NCBI GenBank assembly: GCA_946811695.1
Contig: OX328124.1
Coordinates: 33,068,203 to 33,132,202 of the forward strand
Direction: 5' to 3'
Source: Gonocerus acuteangulatus
Lineage: Eukaryota > Arthropoda > Insecta > Hemiptera > Coreidae
Length of the DNA: 64,000 nucleotides
The notes under the pieces were generated by a model that worked only from the letters and a program-made list of their open reading frames with translations, was not told where the DNA came from and did not search any database. Position 1 is the first letter of the stretch, and each line of letters begins with the position of its first letter. A program made the translations under genes and the position numbers. Shown piece by piece: positions 13,601 through 26,160 of this stretch.

Positions 13601-16600
13601 TAAGAATATATATATAGAGTCTTTGGAAAAGACCACTTCTTTTATTTGGTGTGCCTGTGTAATTATTAAAAATATTATTTATAAAGTTCTTTGGCTATCC
13701 ATTATCATCTAAAATCTTCCTCACATTTTTTATTATGAATATTAGGTCCTTAACTGCTAATTTTAAATTCTCTTAACTGTAAATAATAAACTAATTAAAA
13801 TTTAGTATAAGTATGACGAGTGAAAATAGAAAAAAAAAACAAAATCATTTTATGAATGAATATAACTTTATGGAGGAGGCTTGATTTCTATATAATTGGG
13901 AATAATTGTTTTAGGAACTGCACCATGATAAACAGGAGCTTCAGAATGAATTATCAGATGCTAAAGCTTTGGAACAATTAGTATGTATACTAAATAAAGA
14001 CATATTACAAAATTATGACCCTTTTATTTCTAAATAATTTATCTTAAAAATTACGGATGTGTTATGTATATTTAAACACTTCATCTTCAAATAATAAACT
14101 TCATTTTATGCACTACATGTTTCGTGCCTGTAGACACCTCTTTAGGAGCGACTTTACATGATATACTTATATATAATTTTAGTCTAAACTACGGAAGACC
14201 TTCCACATGCTATCTGTGGTAACACTTGGAGTCAGGACGTGTCCCTACCTGTGGACGGTCTTTCTTAGTTAAAGCTAAAATTATGCTTAAGTATATTATG
14301 TCAAGTTGCTCCTTAAGAGGCGTCTATGGGCCCGAAACATGTACAGCTTATTTTATGCTCTACAAGTTTATTGCGTGAAGATGAAGTAAATAATCTAAAG
14401 GGTTAGGAAGATGAAGTGTTTAAATATACATATGACCTTCCGCCTTTTTTAAGATAAATTATTCTAAATAAAAACGGTTCATTGAGTGAAGTTATCTAAT
14501 ATCATAATGCCAATATCATAAGCTATAACCTATTATTGAATCTCATTATTGTTATGAGCTACTTGCGGAAGACTGACCATCATTAGGGTGAAAAATAAGA
14601 GAACCTACACAGACTAATTTGTGTTCTATAGCCCTTTCAGTTAGATGAAATAGTTCTAATCCCGCAGGCAGAAGTTCTGAGGGAAATATTCCTGACGTTT
14701 CTGCCATTTGCATTTCCATTGCAATGAACAACAAGATATTTTAACCCGTTAGCGCCGGATATCTTTTTTTTTTTTTCAAAAAATCTAAATACAAATAAAT
14801 AAGTTTACAAGCTTAGTATATAATATAATTTTTCTATCATCGTTTAGATATTGGCATTACCACATGGTAATGCATGGCGCTAATGGGTTTTAAACTTAAT
14901 AAACTTATTATTCTCGTTTAAGACCAGGGAAGGCTTTGAGAGGTCTGGCAAGGGAGATAGTGTTTAATAAACGTATTTATCGAGACTTAGCCAATGCTGA
15001 GGTCAAAAACAATGAAAGCTATAGCCTGATTAAATAGATGGATTAGTTAGAGGGAAAAGGGAGTGGCCAATATTCCTTGTGAAAGAAATCGGCAGTAAAA
15101 ATTCTCTTTCTTATAACCTTATCGCTAGGAGGTTTAAAACATTTTTAGTCTTAAGTTTGTATTGATTAATATTATACACTATTTCCTTTGTTTGGCCTCT
15201 CAAAACCTTCCCTAGTCTTAAACAAGACATAATCACTTTTCATAATGTTTCACGCGTTGTTCTGTTCCTTGAAATAGGAGTTTGCAAATGGTGGAACCAT
15301 CGGGAATATTTCCCTCAAAATTTTGCCCATGCGGAATTGAACTTTTCCGTTTAACTGAATAGGCTACAGCTCTCATTTCGATGGGCTAGCATAGCGGTAG
15401 CAATACCACTTAGTAGTAAATTACGCTAAATTTTACTATTTAGTAAAATAATGGTATTTCCTGTCACTTGTAAGGCATGCTGTGTAGCATGAATATAACA
15501 ATGGCGACAACATCTCTAGTTATTGATGACCAAGGGCTAAATTTAAATTGCATTACAAAAATGATGATATTGATTGCTGGATTTTTGATCGACAACTGTA
15601 CATATTAACAAGTTCACTGTACAATTGAAAAAACGTTTTTTTTTTCTATGATATTTTTACGATTTGACTAGCTGTTACAGGTGTGCTACGATACACCTGC
15701 TTTCTGCATCTAGAAAAGCAAAAATGAATACAAAACCAAATAAGTAATATTAAAGTGTAATAATGCAAATCTGTAACTGTTCAGGAGTCCTAGAATATTT
15801 TGACCTACCCTATGACACACCCCAGATCAAGACCTACCTGTGTGCCAGGTTTGGTCCAAATCGGTCAAACGATGTGACCGATACAAAAATGATTTGTATA
15901 AGGAACAAACATTTTCATTTTTTATGTATACCATTATTGATTATTTTTTTTTGTACCACCAACCTACTTTTTGCATACAGCCAGAGGTTCGTGAACCGTA
16001 GGTTGGGAGACGCTGGTCTAGTGATTCTGTTTCGTTAGAAACTAAAGTGAATTGTAGAATCTTATACGCACTGATGATGGGATTTAGTCATGAAAGTGCT
16101 CTTTAAGTGTCTAATAGAATTAGTTGTCTTTGGGTGGTCTTATTTTTCACTTTCCTCATTATTATTGAATGTATTATCAAAGAAACAAGACTAGCACCTA
16201 CATTTTGGAAAATATTTGCTGTATACATAATATTTATACCTGGATTTAAGATATTTGGTAAATTTTCTAAAACTTAAAAAAAAATAACCAGTTGAAATAT
16301 TTCCAAATTATATTGTGCTGAAAGATTATGCCGACTTATATCAGGATTTGTTTTTTTTTCAGTTTATCTAATTATAAATTATATCTAGACTGAAATTATT
16401 TATACAGTGAAACCTCCTGTAACGGACACCTCCCAATAGCGGACACCTCTATGAACGGACAGAATATCCATGGTCCCAGCGAAAACCCCTTTAAATCAAT
16501 GCATTAGCACCTCTCAATAGCGGACCCTCTACTTACGGACAACGGACACCTAAAATCCATCCCATATAGCTGATTTCCACTCTCAATAGCAGACAGCAGG

Positions 16601-19284
16601 GTAAAATATTTAATTGTATTCTTAGAATATCAAACAAAAGCACACCCTTGCAGGCTTTTCTAGTAAACCTCATAGGAAATATCAAGAGTAAACAGTACCC
16701 TACTGTTCTAGGAACCATATCTTGTTTTGTTACACCATTTTTCAGCAGGTTTTATTCAGTTTGCATCTAGTCATGGCTCCGAAAAGAACGTGTCTTACTC
16801 TCAAAAATAAAGTGGATGTTTTAAAAGCACATGATAGTTTAAAACTTAGTGTTAGAGACCTGGCCGCAAAGTTCGACGTCGGCAAGACACAAATCGCCAA
16901 CGTCATAAAAGAAAGAGACGGTTTACTCAAGCAGTGGAACGAAAATCAAAATGATGAGTCAAAAAAAAACTTCTCTGCAAAAAGTGGTAAGGGCTTTGAC
17001 ATTGATTCTTACGTGTTTGAGTGGTTTTGTCATGTTAGAGCAAAAAATTTACCCATTTCCGGCTCATTAATTCAAGAAAAGGCACTCGAAGTTGCTGAAA
17101 TTCTTGGGATTACCAATTTCAAAGCTTCTAATGGATGGCTCGAAAAATTTCGTAAACGACTCAAAGTAGTTTTTAGAACGATGTGTGGTGAAAGTGCGTC
17201 AGTTAATGTCAATTTAGTTCAACATTGGAAAACAAAATTAGTTGACATTTGCCATGACTATGAGGCCAAAAATATATTTAATTTGGGTGAAACGGCTTTA
17301 TTTTTTTGGGCCCTGCCAAACAAGACTATGATTCTGAAAGGGGAAACTTGCACAGGAGGGAAACAAAGCAAAGATCGTTTAACTCTTATGTTGTGCGTAA
17401 ATATGGAAGGCGATTTTGAAGAGCCATTAGTGATCGGTAAATCATTAAAACCACGATGTTTTAAGAGCATTAACGTCAATACTTTAGGAATATCGTGGCA
17501 AGGTAACAAAAAAGCATGGATGACAACGCCTATAATGAGTGAATGGCTAAAACCTTCGATCAGAAAATGGGACGTCAAAAGCGGTGTGTAATTTTGTTTA
17601 TGGACAACGCGACATGCCATCTAGAGCTGAATTTACGAAATGTTAAAATTCAGTTTTTTCCGCCGATTATGACATCTTGCTGCCAGCCCCTTGATCTTGG
17701 CATCATTAAAAATTTCAAAACGCATTACAGAAAACGATTACTTCAGGAAACCATTACTTACTTACTTTATCCTACACCCGCACGAGGCAATTCTGCCATC
17801 AAGCGCCTTGCAGACCAGTACAGGGAGGAAAGCAGCAAATTCATATCTTCATACTCTGGGGAGCTTAGCGCACTGCAGGATGTGAGGTGTGCGGCGTCCA
17901 TTCTGCCACCATTGCACAGTGGGCAGATGTCTGTATCTACTACGCCGATTCTGTGCAGGTGAGCATGTAAGTAGTCGTGTCCGGTGGTTATTCTGAAGAG
18001 GCAGACAGCCAGATCTCGGGGCACCGGTCCTTTTATGACTAGCTTCTCTCAAATTTTACCAGTTGCAGCTTTGCAGTGTCCTTCAGCTACTGCTATGTTC
18101 ACGATAGCCTTTATTTGGGAGTAAGCTGAGGAGAGTGTCACCAAAGTTGATGGCTGTTCTTGGGAAACCATTATAAAAATGGACTCAAGCGATTATGTTA
18201 CCAATGTACTGGACGCGGTATTATGGATTAAGACAGCTGTAAAAGAAATAAAAAAGGAAACTGTTCTGCACTGTTTTCTCAAAGGTGGATTTCCAGGGCC
18301 GCTACTTCAAATGTTGATCGAAGAGAATGAAACAGATAAAGAAATTCAAGAGTTAGCTTCAAAATTCCCGGACAATAATGAGGACTATCTATCCATCGAT
18401 GACGGCGTTACCACTAACGATACATCAATTGATATAAGAGATATCGTTAACAACAAAAACTTGGATGAAGAGGAAGAGGATTTTACTGAAGGATCAAGTG
18501 AGTCTGCCACCAGTCAAGGCTCTCAAAGCATACCATCACATAAAGAGGCTCTACGATTGGCCGAGGTTCTTCAAGGTTACTGCTTAAAAAATGCACCAGA
18601 AAACATCGACCTAATATCGTCGCTCAAATATAATATACAGGAAAAAATAATTAAAAATCAGAAACAAACAACCATTTTAAATTATTTCAAACCAAGTTAA
18701 ATTTTTCCATGTAATTTTTTTGTGCGTATGTACATATATATGTATTATCAGTGGACGGGAAAACAGATCTATATAATCTCCCATATAAATAAGTTTCTTT
18801 TGTTTTAAATCTTGAATTATAGATTACTATATAAGTGAAGTGATCTGTAGGTGCAATAATAATTAAATATGTATTTTATGTATTAATATTGTTTAAATAA
18901 ATAAAATAAAATAAAAAAAAACATATGTATTATGTAAGTAACATTTTTATTTTAAAGTAGTTGTATTTGTTCCTTATACATAATATGTATATATTATATT
19001 ATACAAACGTTTTTGTTCACCATATTTTTTCACTAAATCGTACCTTTTCATTAACCTCCCAATAAAGGACACCTCCCAATAATTGGCATTTTTTACGGAC
19101 CCAATGGTGTCCGCTATATAGAGGTTTCACTGTATATATTTTTTTTAAATTTATCTAGAATTCTTCATCTTTTTCACTTTATGGCACATCGGGTGAGGAT
19201 AACAACACTTATTTCGCCTTACAAGATCAACGAGAATCAGGGATTTCTATAAAGTCTGAAATGGCTGAGGTATTGGTAAGTCTT

Positions 19285-19321
<37 letters not shown>

Positions 19322-22300
19322 TACTGAAAATTTATTTATTTCTATTAAGCTCGTGTCTTTTAAAGGTTTGTGGATCTTGTTCTGGAATATTTGAAAATAA
19401 TAATTCCAGGTAATAAGTATTTCAGGATTTTACATTTGTTTGAATTTTAATTAAAACAGATAATTATCATTGATTTACCTTTGAAGTCCAGGTTTATTCA
19501 GGTATAGCCCAACCCGAGACAAGAGCAGCCCTGTTTTATCTTTGCTAAATTCATCAAGGTATTTATAAAATTATATCTTGTTGAGCTTCAAAATATTCTT
19601 AATGTCTGTTTATCCAGGGTATTATTTATCTCATCTTCTTTTAGAATAACTACTGCAGACGTTGAAGTGCAGACCGTAATTGTTCCTATTGCAACCCAAA
19701 GGTAATAACAATTATAATTATTAATAGTTAATAACTGTATTATATGTATATATAAATTTTATCTTACACAGCTTTCTCCAGCGGTTGGTTTATTAATGTA
19801 ATATGTATAGTAATGTTATAATTAATAAATGGACCACTGGAAATACAATTATTCTCCCAAGCAAAGAAACCTCAAAAATATAAATATATATCAGAGTCCA
19901 TGATTTTGATATTTATTTGCAACAATATATATTTATATATACATACTCATTTGTTTGTTAATGTTCCAGGATATCAACTGGGGAAATTGGTGTACAAACC
20001 TTAAATTTGATCGTCAAACTAAGGTAATGGATGGTTTAGTTAATAATAGTTACTTGTAAACCATATTTTATATATATATTCTCACAGGAGAATGCCATGC
20101 CACAGAGGTGAGGCCCGAGTATTCTCGCAAGAGCTGTATCTCTTGATTGCGAGCCTTCTTTAGCTTTGAGCATGTACAGAGTGCTCTAGCGGGAATGGTG
20201 GTTAATTTTGAGTTTAATACCTCAGCATTAGATTTCATAAGCATTCATTTCAGACCAACTTAGGGCCTTATTTTAACTGCGCCTGTACCTTACCCTCTCT
20301 ACTGGCCCTGCATCCCTTAGTTGTAGCTTGGCTTCATTACTGTCTGATGCTCTTGTTGACTTTAGTTTTCAGTGCGTCCATTTGTTTTGCTTCATAGTCA
20401 AAATGGCAGATCGTAAGGAAATGAGATTATGGGACAGTGATGAGCTTTTGGAAGCGCAATTTTGTCTGTATTAGATGATTTATCGGAAGAATTGGAGTTA
20501 GAAGACAAACCTGCACTCCGCTATTGAAGGTCCAAAGCCCTTACGAAAAGCCCTTGAAATTAAAGTCTAAGCAAAAAAAAAAAAAAAGATGGTGCGTTCG
20601 GCCGCTCTAGTAGAGGGAGTTTGTTCTGCCTATGGAATGAGAGAGGTAGTGGTCGCTTCCCCCCCACATTACCCTCCCTAGCCTGCGTCACATCGATAAG
20701 GCTAAAATTATTTATTTATATGTTTGAAATACATAAATTACTTTATTGGTGGGCGAATAATGTTCAGCTGATGGGAAACATTTTTTATGCATTGGCTGCA
20801 AAAGACAGAGTGAATTAGTGTCGGGATTGTGGACATGAATGGCTTGAGCTATCAACATTTTGTTATTTCTTCTGTTAGAGGGGGGTATTAATGGGCTTCA
20901 CATTCGAAGTATAATGGAGTACATAGAAATTAGTTGTAGTGATTCTTGCTACCTAACAGGGTGTCAACCATCATTTAAATCATGATTAAAATCATTTGAT
21001 TTTTTTAAAAAAATCATTGATTTAAATCAATTTATTTCTTTAAAAAATATTGATTTAAACCAATCGATTTTATTAAAAAAATATTATTATATATTTTTTT
21101 TAACTTTAGTTTATTTTTTTAACTTAAATCTAACTAGTTCTGCCTTTTTTTCCGCCATTTCAACATTTCAAGTTTACTTTAGTCCCTAGGGCCTACCTTC
21201 ACTTGACCGTTATCTATTCAAAGTCTGTTTCTTTTATGACCCTTTCTTTGTTTTTAATTCTACAAATAAATCTCCTTTTATGTTTAAGATAAAAGAGATT
21301 GGCAGGCAGTGGGCGAAGTGAATGCTTTAAATTGGTGGGTCTTCTTCGGTGTTAAAATATTGCATTTCCTCAAAAGAACTGTTAATAATAGAGCAGCTTA
21401 TGGCAGGAAAGGCAACTTCTGCAGGGGTTGAAAGAATGTTTTCAACCCTTGGTTTTGTTCACAGTCAAATGAGAAACTACCTAATTAGATGTGAAAAGGC
21501 TGACAAATTGGCGTTTTTGTTCAAAGCTTTTAATAAATAATATAACTGTTAGTGTACGTGATTAATAGGGAACGGATGTTCATGTAATATAAAATACAAA
21601 ATATATACATATATATTTACCTATTTATAATAAAATATCTAATAAAAAATTGAAAATATTTAGTAAACAAATACCTTTAACACTATAAAATATTGAAAAG
21701 AAAAGCATAAATAATAAGTAGGAACTCTGTTATTATTAATGGAAAGAACAAAAGTATAGAAGAAAATGACTAAAACTGTGTAAAATATTGAAAAATAAAG
21801 CATAAATAAAAATTAGGAACTCATTATAAAAGGTGGAAAAGTTGAAAATTTTTAAAGATGAACATTATTTTGGAAGATTGTTTGCTACAACTTGAATTTT
21901 GAAATTTTCAAACGTGAAATGATGCCGGTCTTATATGAGTATACTTTTGAAACGACTGAATTATCTTTCAACATCTACTTAAGTCACTGGTGTGTATTTG
22001 AAGGCTACAATCAACTGCTCTGAAGACTGGGATTCAACAAAACTGTTAATCGTTTTGCCACTATGGATATCTCCAATAATGTGGATATTTTTCCATCCAG
22101 GGGTTCTAGACTGTCTTTTCACTTTATTTTTAATTTATTCCCAGTAGCTCCTTCTAAAACCTGGATTTTCTCTATTACTCTCGTATGATTCTAATGCTAT
22201 CCACTAACAACATGCCTTTTGTACAGGGTATCACAAAAATAATGGTCATCCGTTGGCTAGATGATTCTCCAATGCGAGATCGGAAAAAATAATCCCCATA

Positions 22301-25300
22301 TTAACCCCCGCAAAATTTACCTTGAAATGTTATTCAAGGTCAACTTTTTTTATTGCATATTTCGAAACTGCGAGTCATGAGGAAGAAAAAAGTCAACGGC
22401 ACCATAGCTATGCATAGGTCAGAAATTACTCCTTTTGGTCAAAATGACCATTAACAGCGTATACGTGGGCCATTCTATTACAATCGACAAATGGTGGCCA
22501 ATTTTGATAATTTTTTTTCTTTAGCATGTTATAACATTGCCCCACACAAAAATACCTCGTTTGATTTTTTTAAAAAAAGCATCTTACATTATAAAAAAAT
22601 GTAATTATATTGAACAACGGCCCTTACAGCGGCAATCATTGGAAGACCAGAACGCATATTTTACAATTGACAGAAATGCCTTCATGAGATTATTCCAGAA
22701 GCTTATCAAGAGATCCTGGCCATAAGCTTTCAACCAATCACTAAAATTAATCATTAAGGATTTCATAGGTCGTGTATGAATTTCATGAACCAGCCAGTCC
22801 TCGAGTCGCTCTTAGAATAGAGGATAGAATAATTGTCCTTGCCCGTGTGCAGAAAAAAAAGTTTCTTCCTAAAAAAACTAAAAAAAAAAAACTTAATAAG
22901 TAAGATTATCACTCCAGCGCCCTAGCAATTGTGCCCGCTCACCAGCTTAAATATTTCGGACTTCATTTCTGAGGCAAGCTGCCAGACTTTCTCCAAATTC
23001 TTTTAAATTCCCAAGTTATTCTCGTCCATTTCGCGTACTTTCTTCCATCCACAATACCCGCTGGAGGAGGTCTGGATGACGTTCCAACATGTCCAGCACC
23101 CACCTGCAAAACAATGCTCTCTGCTCCTGATCCCCGGGCCTCAACTCCTGAACTTCTTCCCGAGGGAAGTTCTGGTCCTCCAATGATTGCCGCTGTGATG
23201 GCCGTTGTTCAATATACTTACATTATTTTATGCTGGAAGATGTTTTTTTTAAAAAAAATATAACGAGGTATTTTTGTGTAAGGCAATGTTAGTAGAACAT
23301 ACTATAGAAAAAAAATTATCAAAATCGGCCACCATTTGACGATTGTAATGGTAGATAGATAGATAGATATGGAGTTTGACGCTCTACTACTAGGTTATTT
23401 GTGCCTTCCAATATATTGGTTCGAAAAGGTTTGGGTTCTTCTATAAATGTTTGATTTAGGTATTTAATTAAATTTTGAGCCATCTGTGAGTTAATGGGAT
23501 AGGTGTACGATTGTAATGGAATGGAATGGCTCACGTATACGCTGTTAATGGTCACTTTGACCATAAGGAGTCATTTCTGACCTATGGTGCCGTTGACTTT
23601 TTTCTTCCTCATGACTCACAGTTTCGAAATATGGAATACAAAAATTTGACCTTGAATAACATTTCAAGGTCAATTTTGCGGGGGTTATTTTTTCCGATCT
23701 CGCATTGGAGAATCATCTGGCCAACGGATGACCATTATTTTTGTGACACCCTGTACCTAGTATTGACATAGTACATATACAGCCACCTTCTTGGAATTAG
23801 AGGAATCAGTTACCTAGACTCAATGTGTAAAGTTCTATTTTCTTTCTCGGTTTTCCTTTATTTCTTCAATTACAAAATAAAAATAATATTAAAATATGTA
23901 GCAAACATATGTATTTATGGCAGAATATGTAAAAATATGGAGTTTTAACAAAATATGTAAAATAAAAAACTGTTTTAATACTTTTAAAACTCTTAAAACA
24001 TGCAGAATTACATCAATACTTAGGATTTACGAATCAGAAAAGAATATGTAAATACAATTACATCTGTTCCCTAGTGATTAATATTTCTGTAAAGCTTCAT
24101 TTCTAAAATTGTTGTTTTAAAATTAAGTCATTAATTAATGATTTTTGTTGATTTAAGTCTTTAAATTTACAGGAATTCTGGTTTCAAAATATAGGTCAAC
24201 TTCAACCCCTGTATATATATCCGTCAATTCTGCTATGCTCCCAAAATTATCCACTTAAGACAAAACACTTTAGAATAGTTATTTTATTATTTGCATTATA
24301 AATAAACAAATATTTTAGTTACAGGTTTATATAATGAATAACTAGGTAATAACCAGCTTTCTATATAGACTAGATACATTTAAAAAGTCTGATTTCTTTT
24401 TTAAAGCCGGTTTTAGTAAAAAAAATCAAATTAAATAAAAAAAATCCGATTTAAATCAAAATAATCTGATTTAAATCAAATAAATCCGATTTTTTTGATT
24501 TTTTAAAAAAATCATGATTTGTTTACACCCTGCTACCTAAGCATGTAGATAAAGGAGATGTTCTTCCACACGTAAATCTCAATATCCTCACCTATGGCAC
24601 TTGACATCTTTACGTACTAAGTTCTTTAATTTATTTCTATAACCAGTACTGAATATTATAATTATCTAAATTTGTTTGTTTCTTTTTTTTTCAGTAAAGC
24701 AATTCAAACGGATGAAGTAGTATTTAATCCATCACCACCCAGGTACAATCTCTATACTGAATAAATGAAGGTTTAGCTTGTATAAATGACAATTGTCTTA
24801 GCGATGACTATTTTTTCTATCTCTTTGAACTTTCTGTGAATAAAGCTGTAAATTTACTGTATATTTGTACATTGTACATAATGTCAATCTAGATTTATCA
24901 TTTAGATCATTATAATGAACCACCAGAAAAGAAGAACTAATTACAATTTGAACTGTTATATTATTTGCTATTTTCTAATTGATATGAATGCCTTGCTACA
25001 TATTTGCAACCATATTGTTATGATTATTTTTTTTATAAAATTATTCGCCACGTTGGGCGTCATTAAATGTAAAGATTAATTTTTTATAAAAGGAATGCGC
25101 CACGTTGGGTCGCCAATAATGTTGTGATTATTTATTATTTAAAATAAAACAATTTCAATTACTTTAATAAGTTTTATTATATTAAAATGATCTAATCTCA
25201 GGGTAAAAGTTCTGAGTGAATGAATAATATAATATTTATTTTTAGACAATCTTGAGATACAAACACCAATATTAAAATAAATACAAATGACAATAAAAGA

Positions 25301-26086
25301 ATTAACAATTACAAAAAAATAATTTTACCTCTAAATTAATTTGCTTCCAATAAAGCTTCAATATACTGCGCTTCAGTAATTCCTTCTTCAAGGTGATACG
25401 CTTTCTTGCCAGGTCTCGTGTATAGAATGGATATCTTGAAATTCTGGATTCTGTTGTCTTCTCACTCCGTCCTCTATGATAAATAACAATGGACTGCACT
25501 CTGTATTCTCTGTGGCTAGCGATAGACTCTAGCTCCACACTCGACAACTGCTGGAATAGACTTGACTCCGTACTCCTCGGAGGATAGCTATAGACTGACT
25601 TGACTCTGTACTCCTCGGAGGATAGCTATAGCTCTTCACTCCATGACTGCTGGGAATCAACTGACGCCATGCTATCGGGAAAGTTAACATCCTTTTTTTC
25701 TAACTTCCGCAGTTTTGCCGGCTTATATATGAAATAATAATTATCTTTTTGCAATACCAAATAATTAATTTATTATCATCTGAATGTACATTTAATATAT
25801 GCATATATTGTACATCAGTATTGTCCAAAAATATTATTAATTTAAAGCGTATATAATACGATGTTATTTGTATATATGGTTTGTGATTTGCGCGGGCTTT
25901 TCAAACTATCGATGGTTATTTGAATTTAAAAATATTTTCGAGAATGTAATATATCATTACAATATATATATATATATATATACTCATTTGGCTCTTAATG
26001 TTCCAGGATATCAACTGGGGAAATTGGTGTGCAAACCTTAAATTTGATCAGCGAACTAAGGTAATGGAATAGTTAATTGTAAACCA

Positions 26087-26160
<74 letters not shown>

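Larger units (their letters stand above)
16405..19132 (+). mobile_element. Tigger/pogo DNA transposon, 2.7 kb
   Basis: TIRs CAGTGAAACCTCC and the inverse of CAGTGAAACCTC with TA duplications (16403-16404, 19133-19134). Subterminal repeats of the GGACACCTCCCAATA type occur at both ends. It contains a broken transposase, itself split by a non-LTR fragment (17757-18162). The right end lies only 26 nt before exon 9 of the KASH gene. Confidence 0.9.
21566..24073 (-). mobile_element. hAT transposon (inner), same family as 59278-60208
   Basis: Ends TAGGGAACGGATGTTC and the inverse of TAGGGAACAGATGTAA, with a perfect 8-bp duplication GTGATTAA (21558-21565, 24074-24081). Subterminal sequence matches the 59.3-60.2 kb element in reverse. 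21850-22210 is a decayed reverse-strand coding remnant of that family. Confidence 0.85.
20957..24532 (+). mobile_element. hAT transposon (outer), internally replaced
   Basis: Ends CAGGGTGTCAACCATCATTT and the inverse of CAGGGTGTAAACAAATCATG, with a perfect 8-bp duplication CTACCTAA (20949-20956, 24533-24540). The ends are rich in ATTTAAATCA palindromes. Contains a hAT C-terminal remnant and a second hAT (21566-24073). In intron 13 of the KASH gene. Confidence 0.9.
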
